From RH-chloro-G1 sp003670575 (GTDB lineage Bacteria > Chloroflexota > Dehalococcoidia > UBA2979): a stretch of 51,452 nt of DNA. Position numbers and translations under genes: made by a program. Location of the stretch: the NCBI GenBank assembly GCA_947499615.1, contig CANMOP010000015.1:1-51452 (forward strand). Reading direction: 5' to 3'. Under the pieces are notes generated by a model. That model ran no database searches and was not told where the DNA came from. It saw only the letters and a list, made by a program, of their open reading frames with translations. Positions within the stretch are counted from its first letter, which is position 1, and each line of letters opens with the position of its first letter. This document shows positions 44,691 to 51,452 of the stretch, piece by piece.

Positions 44691-45268
44691 GCGCGTACCT
44701 GCTCCGGGAGCACGATGACGGCGTCGCGCCCGTCTTCCTCCACCAGCAGAACGCGCACCTCGTCGGTGCGAGATGTCGGGATGTTCTTGCCCACGTGGTC
44801 GGCGCGCACCGGCAACTCGCGGTGCCCACGGTCGATGAGTACCGCGAGCCGAATGAGCCGCGGGCGGCCGAAGTCGTTCAACGCGTCCAACGCGGCACGG
44901 ACAGTGCGGCCGGTGAAGAGCACGTCGTCAACGATGACGACCGTGCGCCCCTCGATGTCCGGGAGCACGGTGGGGCGTGGCGTCGCGGTGAGGCCTTTGG
45001 CGGCGAGGTCGTCGCGGTGCATGGTGACGTCCAGCGCGCCCATCGCGGGTGGTCGCCCCTCGAAGCCAGCGATGATCTCGCCCAACCGATGGGCGAGCGC
45101 TACACCGCGCGTCTGCACGCCGACGAGCACGAGACCATCGACGCCGCCGTTCCCTTCGACCACCTCATGCGCAAGGCGGGTCAACGTGCGGCGGATGCCA
45201 TCGGCATCCAGCACCGTACCGGCGATCGCATCTGCTGCATTGGGGTGTTGGGCGATTGGATTAGCCAC
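44687..45268 (-). CDS. pyrR: PyrR, pyr mRNA-binding attenuation regulator / uracil phosphoribosyltransferase-like
   Basis: PyrR binds the pyr leader RNA when UMP is high and promotes termination; many PyrR proteins also have weak uracil phosphoribosyltransferase activity. The 193-residue protein has the PRPP motif VVIVDDVLFTGRTVRAAL (about 104-121), LVGVQTRGVALAHRL and DITMHRDDL-like DVTMHRDDLA. I start it at GTG 45268 (VANPIAQ), directly after the six-U run of the attenuator; the upstream GTG at 45283 would start inside the terminator stem. The GGGAGG needed as ribosome site is the 3' arm of that stem. First gene of the seven-gene pyr operon. Confidence 0.95.
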   Translation of the reverse strand: MANPIAQHPNAADAIAGTVLDADGIRRTLTRLAHEVVEGNGGVDGLVLVGVQTRGVALAHRLGEIIAGFEGRPPAMGALDVTMHRDDLAAKGLTATPRPTVLPDIEGRTVVIVDDVLFTGRTVRAALDALNDFGRPRLIRLAVLIDRGHRELPVRADHVGKNIPTSRTDEVRVLLVEEDGRDAVIVLPEQVRA

Positions 45269-45296
45269 AAAAAACCCTCCCACGGGATCGGGAGGG
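45269..45296 (-). terminator. pyr attenuator: intrinsic terminator
   Basis: On the minus strand CCCTCCC pairs with GGGAGGG around an 8-nt loop and is followed by six T (45269-45274), a textbook intrinsic terminator. It ends exactly at the pyrR start codon, and the GGGAGG arm is also the only Shine-Dalgarno candidate for pyrR. Confidence 0.9.
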
Positions 45297-45372
45297 GGAC
45301 TGACAGGATCGGGAGTGCCCCGCTATATGGGCCGCCAGAAGCCGTCGGCGTGTGCCGTGCATAGACTTGCGT

Positions 45373-45389
45373 CCCTTCCCAGCCTCACC
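45373..45389 (-). promoter_or_regulatory. PyrR-binding loop (anti-antiterminator)
   Basis: The minus strand reads GGTGAGGCTGGGAAGGG, matching the conserved PyrR-binding loop pattern (GAGAGGCU...AAGG) known from Bacillus and relatives. It sits about 35-50 nt after the predicted transcription start and about 80 nt before the terminator, the normal order in a PyrR attenuator. Confidence 0.8.
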
Positions 45390-45429
45390 GGGCCGGAGTT
45401 AAAGACACGCGATGGGGTTCGCTGGCCGG

Positions 45430-45458
45430 AGGATAGCACCGGTAGGCGGGATGGGCAA
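45430..45458 (-). promoter_or_regulatory. pyr operon promoter TTGCCC-N17-TATCCT
   Basis: TTGCCC (45453-45458, minus strand) is followed after exactly 17 nt by TATCCT (45430-45435). Transcription would begin near 45423, giving a leader of about 155 nt that contains the PyrR loop and the terminator. Confidence 0.65.
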
Positions 45459-45513
45459 AAGCGACCGACGTGTGGCAGATGCCGGACCGAGGTTCGAAGC
45501 GCGCTATTCGGAG

Positions 45514-46413
45514 CTAGCCCTCGTCGCGGCGTTGCTCGCGGAGGAAGCGCTCCAACTCGTCCACCATCGATTGGGCGTCCGGCAGGTCGTCCGAGGTCTC
45601 GTCCGGCGAGTCGTCGGCGGAGACAACGTCGTCGTCGTCACCGGACTCTTCAAGGCGCCGCGCGTACTCGACCATCTCCGGGTTGCGCGCGACCTCTTCG
45701 GCGACCTGGGCGTCGAATCGAGCGACGAACACTTCCATGTCGTGGAGGCGCAGTCCGAGATCCAACCCGATGTTCAGCTTCTCCAGCAGCGCAAGGGTAC
45801 CCTTCGGATTGGGAGAGGCGTTCACGTAGTGGGGGACGTTGGCCCAGATCGAGGCCGCTGGAATGGCGGCGTCCCGCAGTGCGTTCCCGAGGATTCCCAC
45901 GATACCGGTGGGCCCTTCGTAGCCGGGTCCGCGTCGAGGCTGGAGGTCGAGCATCGCTTGCAGTGCGGGATCGTCGGAGGCGCCGGTGAGCCGGATCGGA
46001 CGGGCGTGGCTCACCTCGGCGAGTAGCCCGCCGAGGGTGACGACCGCCGAGACGTCGAACTCGCGGATGACCTGGCTGATCTGCTCGACATAACTGCGCC
46101 ACGCGAGGTGGGGCTCGATGCCGCGGAACAGGATCAAGTCGGGAGCATCGCCCTCTCGATGGTGCGCAGTGAAGTCGTTACGCGGCCACTCAATGACGCG
46201 CTGACCATTGTCCAGTCGCACGCGTGGGCGCGCCTGTGTGAAGTCGTAGTAGCGGTCAGGGTTGATGCGGGCGAAGGGTTCTTCGCGCCATCGACGGCGG
46301 ATGAAGCGGATGGCGCCGGTCGCGGATTCCCCGGCGTCGTTCCACCCGGTCCACGCCGCCACGAGGATCGGGCGATGGAGTTCAGGGCGGCGTTCGATGT
46401 CGAGATCGCTCAC
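45514..46413 (-). CDS. PAC2-family (proteasome assembly chaperone-like) protein
   Basis: The 299-residue protein belongs to the PAC2 superfamily: PILVAAWTGWNDAGESATGAI, DFTQARPRVRLDNG, LILFRGIEPHLAWRSY, VVTLGGLLAEVSHARP and GPTGIVGILGNALRDA. The tail is very acidic (EESGDDDDVVSADDSPDE), followed by a helix. Bacterial PAC2 proteins occur in Actinobacteria and Chloroflexota; a link to proteasome or protein-complex assembly is assumed by homology and no proteasome gene is in this window. The start is GTG 46413, 6 nt after TATGCT, so the mRNA is probably leaderless; the longer frame from 46488 overlaps the divergent gene's leader. Confidence 0.88.
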   Translation of the reverse strand: MSDLDIERRPELHRPILVAAWTGWNDAGESATGAIRFIRRRWREEPFARINPDRYYDFTQARPRVRLDNGQRVIEWPRNDFTAHHREGDAPDLILFRGIEPHLAWRSYVEQISQVIREFDVSAVVTLGGLLAEVSHARPIRLTGASDDPALQAMLDLQPRRGPGYEGPTGIVGILGNALRDAAIPAASIWANVPHYVNASPNPKGTLALLEKLNIGLDLGLRLHDMEVFVARFDAQVAEEVARNPEMVEYARRLEESGDDDDVVSADDSPDETSDDLPDAQSMVDELERFLREQRRDEG

Positions 46414-46419
46414 CTGCCT

Positions 46420-46425
46420 AGCATA
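46420..46425 (-). promoter_or_regulatory. -10 box TATGCT giving a leaderless mRNA
   Basis: TATGCT on the minus strand ends 6 nt before GTG 46413 with no ribosome site in the gap, the same geometry as for three other genes in the window. Confidence 0.6.
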
Positions 46426-46550
46426 GCCGGTGTCGATTCGCGGCGCACGATCCCTGGATACGAAGGGGGCTACGGAGTGACCGCTCACTGACGATTATGA
46501 CGAAGGATGTGGCGTCGATGTTCGGCACGCCCTCAGCGAGGAACACGCTC

Positions 46551-48002
46551 ATGCGCAAGTCAGCCCCTGAGTTGTTGGTCTGGGTGTTGGTTGCCGGGCT
46601 GCCGGCCGCCACGTTCCTCTGGCTGGAGACACATCCCGCCGCGAATCTCAGTATCGTGGTGCCGACGGGCCACTTCTATGTGGTCAGTGCAGTCTCGGTG
46701 TGTAGCGCGGCGCTGGCCCTGGTCGCTGGCCTGGGCGCGCTGCGTACGGCGAACGCACGGGTGTTACTGCTGGCTCTCGGGTTCATCTCGATGGCCGGGT
46801 TCTTCGCAGTGCACGGTCTGGCGACGCCGGGCTTTTTGGTGCAGGCGGAATATCGAGCAGTCCTCGGCTTCTCCGCGCGGATGAGTTTGGTATTCGCGGC
46901 GCTCTTCCTGACGCTCAGTGCCATCGACCTGCCCGCGCGCCCTCTGGCGGCGCTGGTGCGGTGGCGAGGCACGGTGATGGCCGTCTGGGTGGCCGCCCTT
47001 CTGGGCTACGGCGCAGCGGGACTGCTGTACCCGGAGTCGATCCCGCCGCAGCTCATGAGCGAGCAGTTGTTCCTGCGCGGAACCCTCGGCGCCGTGCTCG
47101 CCCTGTCGCTGTTCTCTGCGGTTCGCTACTACGCTGGGTACCGCCGCTCCGGCCTGGCGATGTACGGCGTAGTGGCACTGGGCAGCGTGTTGCTCTTTGA
47201 GGCACAGGTTTCGATGCACTTCGGCGTGGTGTGGCGTGAGAGTTGGTGGATCTACCACTTCCAGTTGCTCGGTGCGTTCGCCGCGATGCTCGGTGGCGTG
47301 GTCAGCGAGTACGCCCGCGGCAGCAGCACGGCGGTGACGTTGCAGGGGCTGACGTTACGTGACCCCGTGGCGCAGATACAGGCGGGCTACACGAAGGTGA
47401 TCGCTGCGTTCGCGGCATCGCTTGAGGCGCGCGATGGATACACGCACGGGCACGGGGAGCGAGTTGCGACGCTCGCGATGCTCATCGGTGAGCGACTCAA
47501 CTTCGCTCCGGCGCGGCTGCGGGCGCTCGCACAGGGCGCGCTGCTCCATGACGTAGGCAAGATTGGCGTGCCAGACGCCGTTCTAAACAAGACTGGCCCG
47601 CTGAACGACGAGGAGTTCGAGGTCATCAAGCAGCACCCGACGCGCGGCGCGCAAATGCTGGGATCGGCGTTCGCGGGCAGCCTTGAGCTGGCGGTGATCC
47701 GTCACCATCACGAGCGATTCGATGGCGGCGGCTATCCGGACGGCCTCGCGGGCGCGGCGATCCCGCTGGAGGTGCGTGTCGCCTCGGCCGCCGATGTGTA
47801 CGACGCGCTGCGCTCCACTCGCTCCTACCGCAAGGCGTGGACGCGAGAGGTCGCGCTGGCGCATATGCGGGAGCAATCGGGAACACATTTCGACCCCGTG
47901 TGCATCGAGGCTTTTCTGGCAGTGGTTGATCGCTGGGAGGCGGAGTACTCGGCGGAAGCCGAGGAGAGCGGGACGGCTGTGCTGCGCCCGCTCTCGGCCT
48001 GA
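46551..48002 (+). CDS. membrane-bound HD-GYP domain protein
   Basis: The 483-residue protein has about seven transmembrane segments (residues 8-260), a short linker and an HD-GYP domain (about 285-470). The metal motif LLHDVGKIGVPD and the GYP loop HHHERFDGGGYPDGLAG are intact, as are EARDGYTHGHGERV and ASAADVYDALRSTRSYRKAW, so it is a likely cyclic-di-GMP phosphodiesterase or related signalling hydrolase controlled by a membrane sensor. I choose ATG 46551 because GAGGA lies 8 nt upstream; ATG 46497 and 46518 in the same frame lack ribosome sites. It is divergent from the PAC2 gene and stands alone. Confidence 0.92.
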   Translation: MRKSAPELLVWVLVAGLPAATFLWLETHPAANLSIVVPTGHFYVVSAVSVCSAALALVAGLGALRTANARVLLLALGFISMAGFFAVHGLATPGFLVQAEYRAVLGFSARMSLVFAALFLTLSAIDLPARPLAALVRWRGTVMAVWVAALLGYGAAGLLYPESIPPQLMSEQLFLRGTLGAVLALSLFSAVRYYAGYRRSGLAMYGVVALGSVLLFEAQVSMHFGVVWRESWWIYHFQLLGAFAAMLGGVVSEYARGSSTAVTLQGLTLRDPVAQIQAGYTKVIAAFAASLEARDGYTHGHGERVATLAMLIGERLNFAPARLRALAQGALLHDVGKIGVPDAVLNKTGPLNDEEFEVIKQHPTRGAQMLGSAFAGSLELAVIRHHHERFDGGGYPDGLAGAAIPLEVRVASAADVYDALRSTRSYRKAWTREVALAHMREQSGTHFDPVCIEAFLAVVDRWEAEYSAEAEESGTAVLRPLSA

Positions 48003-48097
48003 GGCAGCGGGACGGTTGTCCCCCCGCAGGTAGGACTTACGTCCCTACTGGTCGCGTTCGACAGCATCGAGACTGCTCCCGTAAGAGAGGAACCACG

Positions 48098-48172
48098 ATG
48101 CCAGTGCTGACGATGGTTGTTTCGGGGTCGATCTTGATCGGTGGCGCAATGTTCGCGCTGTTCATCGGCTGA
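48098..48172 (+). CDS. putative 24-residue single-span membrane peptide
   Basis: ATG 48098 is preceded at about 5 nt by GAGAGGA and encodes 24 residues, MPVLTMVVSGSILIGGAMFA plus LFIG, almost all one transmembrane helix. It lies 95 nt beyond the HD-GYP stop on the same strand. The combination of a good ribosome site and a clean membrane span makes it a credible small protein, although no relatives can be named. Confidence 0.5.
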   Translation: MPVLTMVVSGSILIGGAMFALFIG

Positions 48173-48292
48173 GCGTCCGCGCAGGACGACGCCACGCGCG
48201 GACACTAGGTACACTAGGCGCTGCACGAGCCAGTCAGCCGCGATTCAGCCGCTCGCTCGCGCAGTGCCCAACTACCGCAACGACCTCGGTGC

Positions 48293-48682
48293 CTAACTCT
48301 GCATCCATGGCCCGGCGCCGCTGATGCGCGTCGCCTTCACACGCACGATGACGCGCCCCTCGAGGGATGTGGTGTAGTCGGTGCCCATGAACTTGTGCGC
48401 GAGTTTGTTGATGTGCTCCGCAGCGCCGTCAGTCGCGAGTTCGGTCTGGCCACGCACCACGAGGTAGCGTTGCGGATTCTCGACGTCTTGCACGGAAACC
48501 ACCACGCGTGCATCGGCGGCGAGGTTGGGGCCCTTCTTCCGATCAACGGTGGGGTTGAACACCAGATCGCCGTTGGCCTCGTCAACGCACACCATCGTGA
48601 CTTGTGGCGAGCCGCTCGCGTTGCGAGTGATGACGTGTCCCCACGCCTTGCGGCGGAGCAGTTCGCGTGCAGCATCGGGCAA
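48293..48682 (-). CDS. PPOX-class split-barrel flavin/F420-binding protein
   Basis: The 129-residue protein matches the F420/FMN-dependent pyridoxamine 5'-phosphate oxidase-like split barrel (TIGR03618-type): LLRRKAWGHVITRNASGSPQVTMV, VFNPTVDRKKGPNLAADARVVVSV, YLVVRGQTELATDG and GRVIVRVKATRISG. Such proteins reduce or bind F420, FMN or biliverdin-type ligands. The start is uncertain: TTG 48682 is the only standard codon in a frame that opens after a TGA 55 nt further up, and AAGGA lies 14 nt before it, farther than normal. A perfect 21-bp hairpin separates it from the solute-binding protein gene upstream. Confidence 0.85.
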   Translation of the reverse strand: MPDAARELLRRKAWGHVITRNASGSPQVTMVCVDEANGDLVFNPTVDRKKGPNLAADARVVVSVQDVENPQRYLVVRGQTELATDGAAEHINKLAHKFMGTDYTTSLEGRVIVRVKATRISGAGPWMQS

Positions 48683-48737
48683 CTCTATTGGGGTGTTCCT
48701 TTGCTGCGATGCGGGGTCGTTGTGCTGAGGTACCGAT

Positions 48738-48791
48738 CATGACGATCAAGGGCGGGAGCGGCGATCGCCACTCCCGCCCTTGATCGTCATG
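48738..48791. terminator. perfect 21-bp hairpin between two minus-strand genes
   Basis: Positions 48738-48758 are the exact complement of 48771-48791, with a 12-nt loop containing the palindrome GCGATCGC. It starts 47 nt after the solute-binding protein stop and precedes the split-barrel gene. No long U-tract follows. It should be a strong terminator or mRNA 3'-end stabiliser; its length is unusual. Confidence 0.75.
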
Positions 48792-48837
48792 CCTGCGCAA
48801 GCCGAGCTACCCCAGCTCGCCCTGACCGTCCGAGGTA

Positions 48838-50613
48838 TTACTTCTCCGTGCGCCAGATGTAGCGCGGGGAGACGAGGTACGTGTTGTACGCCCATGGCCC
48901 GATCACCAGATCGTTGCCGGCGACGTCTGGCTGGATCGCCAGGTTGTCGGCCGGAACGCGGATCTGCACCATCGGCGGGCCTTCCTTGATGTACCGCATG
49001 CTGAACTCGCGAGCGAGGGCGACCTTGTCCTCACGCTTCACGCTTTGCTGCATCTTCTCAAGCAAGGTGTCCGCCCACGGCTTGGAGTAGGACTGGTAGT
49101 TCCGGCCGCCCTTGGTGTGGTAGTACGTCAGCGCGTCAGCGCCGATGTCCGGCACGCTGGTGTGGTTCTTCGACGCAGCCTCGAAGGTCCGCGAGTTCAG
49201 GTTGTTCGTGAACTGCGCGTAGTCCGTCTGCGTGCTCAAGGTGATGGCGATCTTCGGGAACACCTTGGTGTAGATGTCCTTCACGCGCACAGAGGAGTCC
49301 AGCGAGGACGCTGCGCTGTTGATCTGCTTCCAGCCCATGCCCTGGCCCTGGGGGAAGCCGGCGGCCTCCATCAACTTCGCGGCCTCCGCGTTGTCCTTCG
49401 CCTTGGTGTCCTTGTTGTAACCGGGCAGTTTCGCGATCTCATCGGACTGTGGCGCCTCTGGGAACATCGAGTGCAGCGGCCCGGAGTAGAGCCAGCCTTT
49501 GCCCAGGGGCTCGGAGAACGCCTGGTAGTCCATGGCGAGCTGGAACGCCTGGCGCACCCGGTCGTCCTGGAACTGCGGGAGCTTCATGTTCACCGCGAAG
49601 TGGTCCCAGGTTGGGCCGGGGGTGAGCGAGAGCTGTGCGTTCGGCGCACTCGCCTTCAGCTGCGGCTCCTCTTCCGGGCGAACCGCGGACAGCTGGTCGA
49701 TCTGCCCGCTGATGAACGCCGCGACCAGCGAGCTGCGATCCACGATCACCAGCCGGTCGGTGGTGGCGATGCCGGGGCGTCCGCCCTCGTCCCACGAGCG
49801 GTAGTAGTCCGGGTTCGCCTTCCAGGTCTGTCGGGTGCCGTCCACGTATGCGGTCGGGATCCAGGCGCCGGTGCCGACGAACTTCATCGGGTCCTTGAAC
49901 CCGATGTCGAAGGCCTCGATCGGTAGCATGCTGGCCCGCGGGTCAGACAGCGCGGCCATGATCGAGCCGTTCGGCTTGTTCAGCGTGATCTTGATCGTGA
50001 CGTCGTCCACCGCGATCGCGTCGGTGACGCCGTCGAACTGCAGGTACCGGGCGTACTTGGATGCAGCCTGCTTCGGGTCGATCAACCCGGCCTTGCGGCG
50101 GATGTTGAACGCCACGTCCTTCGCGGTGAATACGCGGCCGTTCACCGGCGCGGCGTTGTGTGTCTTGATGCCCGAGCGGAGCTTGAGAATGATGTTCAGC
50201 GGGTCTGCAACCTCGAACGATTGCAGCATGTCCGGGCTGACCTTCTGCGTGAACCCGTTGGCGGTCGAAAGCCGATCTCCAATCAATTCCCAGTCCGACT
50301 GCGCGGCCGAGATGTCCGGGTCATTCTCACGGGAGGTGTCCGTGTACGCCCGCACATAGGCGCCGCCCAACTTCACCTTCTTGTTGTTGATCGGCACGAC
50401 CCCGAACTTCGGGTCGTATCCGTCTGCCCGCACTACGTTCTTCGGCGCGCCGGAGGCGGCCGCTGCAGCGCCGCCCGATGCGGGTGCGCTGGGCGCTGGG
50501 GCGCTGGTGCCGCCGCAACCGATGAGCGCCGCGCCGGAGAGTCCGAGCGCTCCCACGCCGATCCCGCGCAGCACGGAACGGCGCCCGACCATGCTTCTAC
50601 CAAGGTTCGCCAC
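48838..50613 (-). CDS. ABC transporter solute-binding lipoprotein (family 5)
   Basis: The 591-residue protein is an extracytoplasmic family-5 binding protein for peptides, nickel or other solutes. The N-terminus combines a twin-arginine motif (GRRSVLRGIG) with a lipobox ending ALIGC (Cys33), so it is probably a Tat-exported lipoprotein; an Ala/Pro/Ser linker follows. Typical blocks are DPLNIILKLRSGIKTHNAAPVNGRVFTAKDV-type text (read in pieces: GRVFTAKDVAFNIRRK, WKANPDYYRSWDEGG) and the C-terminal APQSDEIAKLPGYN. GTG 50613 follows AGGAGG. No permease or ATPase gene is adjacent, so the binding protein is an orphan in this window. A promoter lies at 50670-50698. Confidence 0.9.
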   Translation of the reverse strand: MANLGRSMVGRRSVLRGIGVGALGLSGAALIGCGGTSAPAPSAPASGGAAAAASGAPKNVVRADGYDPKFGVVPINNKKVKLGGAYVRAYTDTSRENDPDISAAQSDWELIGDRLSTANGFTQKVSPDMLQSFEVADPLNIILKLRSGIKTHNAAPVNGRVFTAKDVAFNIRRKAGLIDPKQAASKYARYLQFDGVTDAIAVDDVTIKITLNKPNGSIMAALSDPRASMLPIEAFDIGFKDPMKFVGTGAWIPTAYVDGTRQTWKANPDYYRSWDEGGRPGIATTDRLVIVDRSSLVAAFISGQIDQLSAVRPEEEPQLKASAPNAQLSLTPGPTWDHFAVNMKLPQFQDDRVRQAFQLAMDYQAFSEPLGKGWLYSGPLHSMFPEAPQSDEIAKLPGYNKDTKAKDNAEAAKLMEAAGFPQGQGMGWKQINSAASSLDSSVRVKDIYTKVFPKIAITLSTQTDYAQFTNNLNSRTFEAASKNHTSVPDIGADALTYYHTKGGRNYQSYSKPWADTLLEKMQQSVKREDKVALAREFSMRYIKEGPPMVQIRVPADNLAIQPDVAGNDLVIGPWAYNTYLVSPRYIWRTEK

Positions 50614-50640
50614 GGTATCCCTCCTGTCGCCTGGGCATTG

Positions 50641-50660
50641 CTCACGGTTTCCGCCGTGAG
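50641..50660 (-). other. hairpin in the 5' leader of the solute-binding protein gene
   Basis: CTCACGG and CCGTGAG form a perfect 7-bp stem with a 6-nt loop, about 28 nt before the start codon and within the transcript expected from the promoter at 50670-50698. It could stabilise the leader or affect translation. Confidence 0.45.
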
Positions 50661-50669
50661 ATGGTGGAT

Positions 50670-50698
50670 AACGTACGTAGATTACGTGCGCGTTGCAA
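50670..50698 (-). promoter_or_regulatory. promoter TTGCAA-N17-TACGTT
   Basis: On the minus strand TTGCAA (50693-50698) is followed after 17 nt by TACGTT (50670-50675), about 57 nt before GTG 50613. The rest of the gap toward tRNA-Cys (50699-50855) shows an imperfect hairpin at 50823-50846 that may end the tRNA transcript, and no gene. Confidence 0.55.
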
Positions 50699-50855
50699 GG
50701 ATGCAGCAGCGATCCACGCGCCGACGGAGGGCGGAAGCGGACTCGGCAGAGGGCGAGATACACGGCGTCATGCGGGTGAACCGGAGGCGGATGGCCCACG
50801 ACCGACACGCAGTCGCAGGCGTCAGCACGCGGTGCTCAGCGCGCTGCGGGGCTTT

Positions 50856-50929
<74 letters not shown>

Positions 50930-50974
50930 CCGTAGATTCAAAAACGGGGTAGTTAACCGCTCCTGACTCTCCGA

Positions 50975-50995
50975 ATGTACCCACCGATGTACCCA
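50975..50995. repeat. tandem ATGTACCCA repeat next to the integrase
   Basis: ATGTACCCA occurs at 50975-50983 and 50987-50995, a 12-bp period close to one helical turn, just downstream of the integrase stop. Such repeats can be arm-type integrase sites; this is inference. Confidence 0.35.
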
Positions 50996-51002
50996 CGGGG
51001 CG

Positions 51003-51452
51003 CTAACGGGCCTGTTCCGCGGTATTTCCGAAGGCTGCGTCCATTGCGTTCGCAGCGTCTCGCTTCAACTCATCGGTGAGGTGGGCGTAGGTATCCGCTG
51101 TGATGCGAATACCGCTGTGACCGAGAATATCCGAAATGGTGGATAGCGGCACGCCCTGGGCGAGCATGAGACTGGCCGCACCGTGTCGAAGGTCGTGGAA
51201 GCGCATCCGGGGCAGCGCCCTAAAGTCGTGGTCTGCGGCCCCTGCGTGGTCTGATTCGCGTGCGCCGCAGAGGCGGCAGACTGAGGCAAGGATCCGCTGG
51301 AACCGCCGCGTGACGTGCGGCCCGTCGAGCGCTTGGCCTCGCGCGCCCGTGAACACCAGTCCGGCGTCGCTCCAGCCCTCGCCGGCCTGAAGGCGCTCCT
51401 CTAATTGCCGCGTGCGATGGCCGCGGAGGGCGAGCACCGCGAATGATGGAAG
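51003..51452 (-). CDS. tyrosine recombinase/integrase, C-terminal part (runs off the right edge)
   Basis: The visible 149 residues are the catalytic end of a phage-type tyrosine integrase: MRFHDLRHGAASLMLAQG (the His/Arg of box II), LGHSGIRITADTYAHLTDEL (the His and the nucleophilic Tyr). The upstream lysine/Arg I region is not visible. A loop with C..C and D/H residues (CRLCGARESDHAG) inserted before box II may bind metal, a feature of some integrases of actinobacterial and Chloroflexota elements. The frame is open to position 51452, so the N-terminus lies beyond the window. Its closeness to tRNA-Cys suggests an integrated element whose body lies to the right. Confidence 0.9.
   Translation of the reverse strand, partial: LPSFAVLALRGHRTRQLEERLQAGEGWSDAGLVFTGARGQALDGPHVTRRFQRILASVCRLCGARESDHAGAADHDFRALPRMRFHDLRHGAASLMLAQGVPLSTISDILGHSGIRITADTYAHLTDELKRDAANAMDAAFGNTAEQAR

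Overview
The window is a high-GC bacterial chromosome segment, most likely from Chloroflexota and plausibly Dehalococcoidia. That assignment rests on the gene set (a dgt-dnaG-rpoD block, a DUF1461/TIGR01906 membrane protein, a PyrR-controlled pyr operon, type 1B PyrD with PyrK) and on protein style; no 16S gene is present, so it is an inference. Almost everything is vertically inherited-looking core genome, tightly packed in short operons with 4-nt ATGA/GTGA overlaps. The exceptions are a gene-poor patch at about 35.6-36.4 kb and a tyrosine integrase cut by the right edge beside a tRNA-Cys.

Layout. 0.3-8.7 kb: a membrane-anchored thioredoxin, a DRTGG P-loop protein, a site-2 protease with CBS domains, PcrA/UvrD helicase, a membrane zinc-ribbon protein, a thioredoxin-fold protein, a DUF1461 protein, an alpha/beta hydrolase and an FmdB-type zinc ribbon. 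8.75-15.8 kb (minus): dgt, two SH3+CARDB surface proteins, a DinB-like protein, dnaG and the primary sigma factor. 16-18.8 kb: pyruvate phosphate dikinase. 18.8-24.3 kb (minus): glmS, a SIMPL-domain secreted protein, then a small membrane protein, a fused RluB-cytidylate kinase and plsC. 24.4-29.2 kb (plus): a GNAT acetyltransferase and a three-gene split dikinase related to rifampin phosphotransferase and phenylphosphate synthase, preceded by a short upstream ORF. 29.3-36.4 kb: an SDR, tRNA-Pro, pyrD, small zinc proteins, an Mrp-type ATPase without its CxxC, a NYN-domain protein, small membrane proteins and an interrupted gene. 36.4-45.5 kb (minus): pyrR-pyrB-pyrC-carA-carB-HAD phosphatase-pyrK, with a readable PyrR attenuator. 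45.5-51.45 kb: a PAC2-family protein, an HD-GYP membrane protein, an FMN/F420-binding split-barrel protein, an orphan ABC solute-binding lipoprotein, tRNA-Cys and the integrase.

The genes cover UMP synthesis from bicarbonate to orotate (CarAB, PyrB, PyrC, PyrD/K; PyrE and PyrF are not here), replication and transcription initiation (DnaG, sigma, PcrA, dNTP hydrolase), amino-sugar supply (GlmS), C3/C4 metabolism (PPDK) and membrane lipid synthesis (PlsC). The items most worth a second look are the split dikinase with two swivel subunits for one ATP-grasp subunit, the pyrR leader in which the terminator arm also carries the ribosome binding site, and a recurring leaderless promoter signature (TATACT or TATGCT exactly 6 nt before the start codon).
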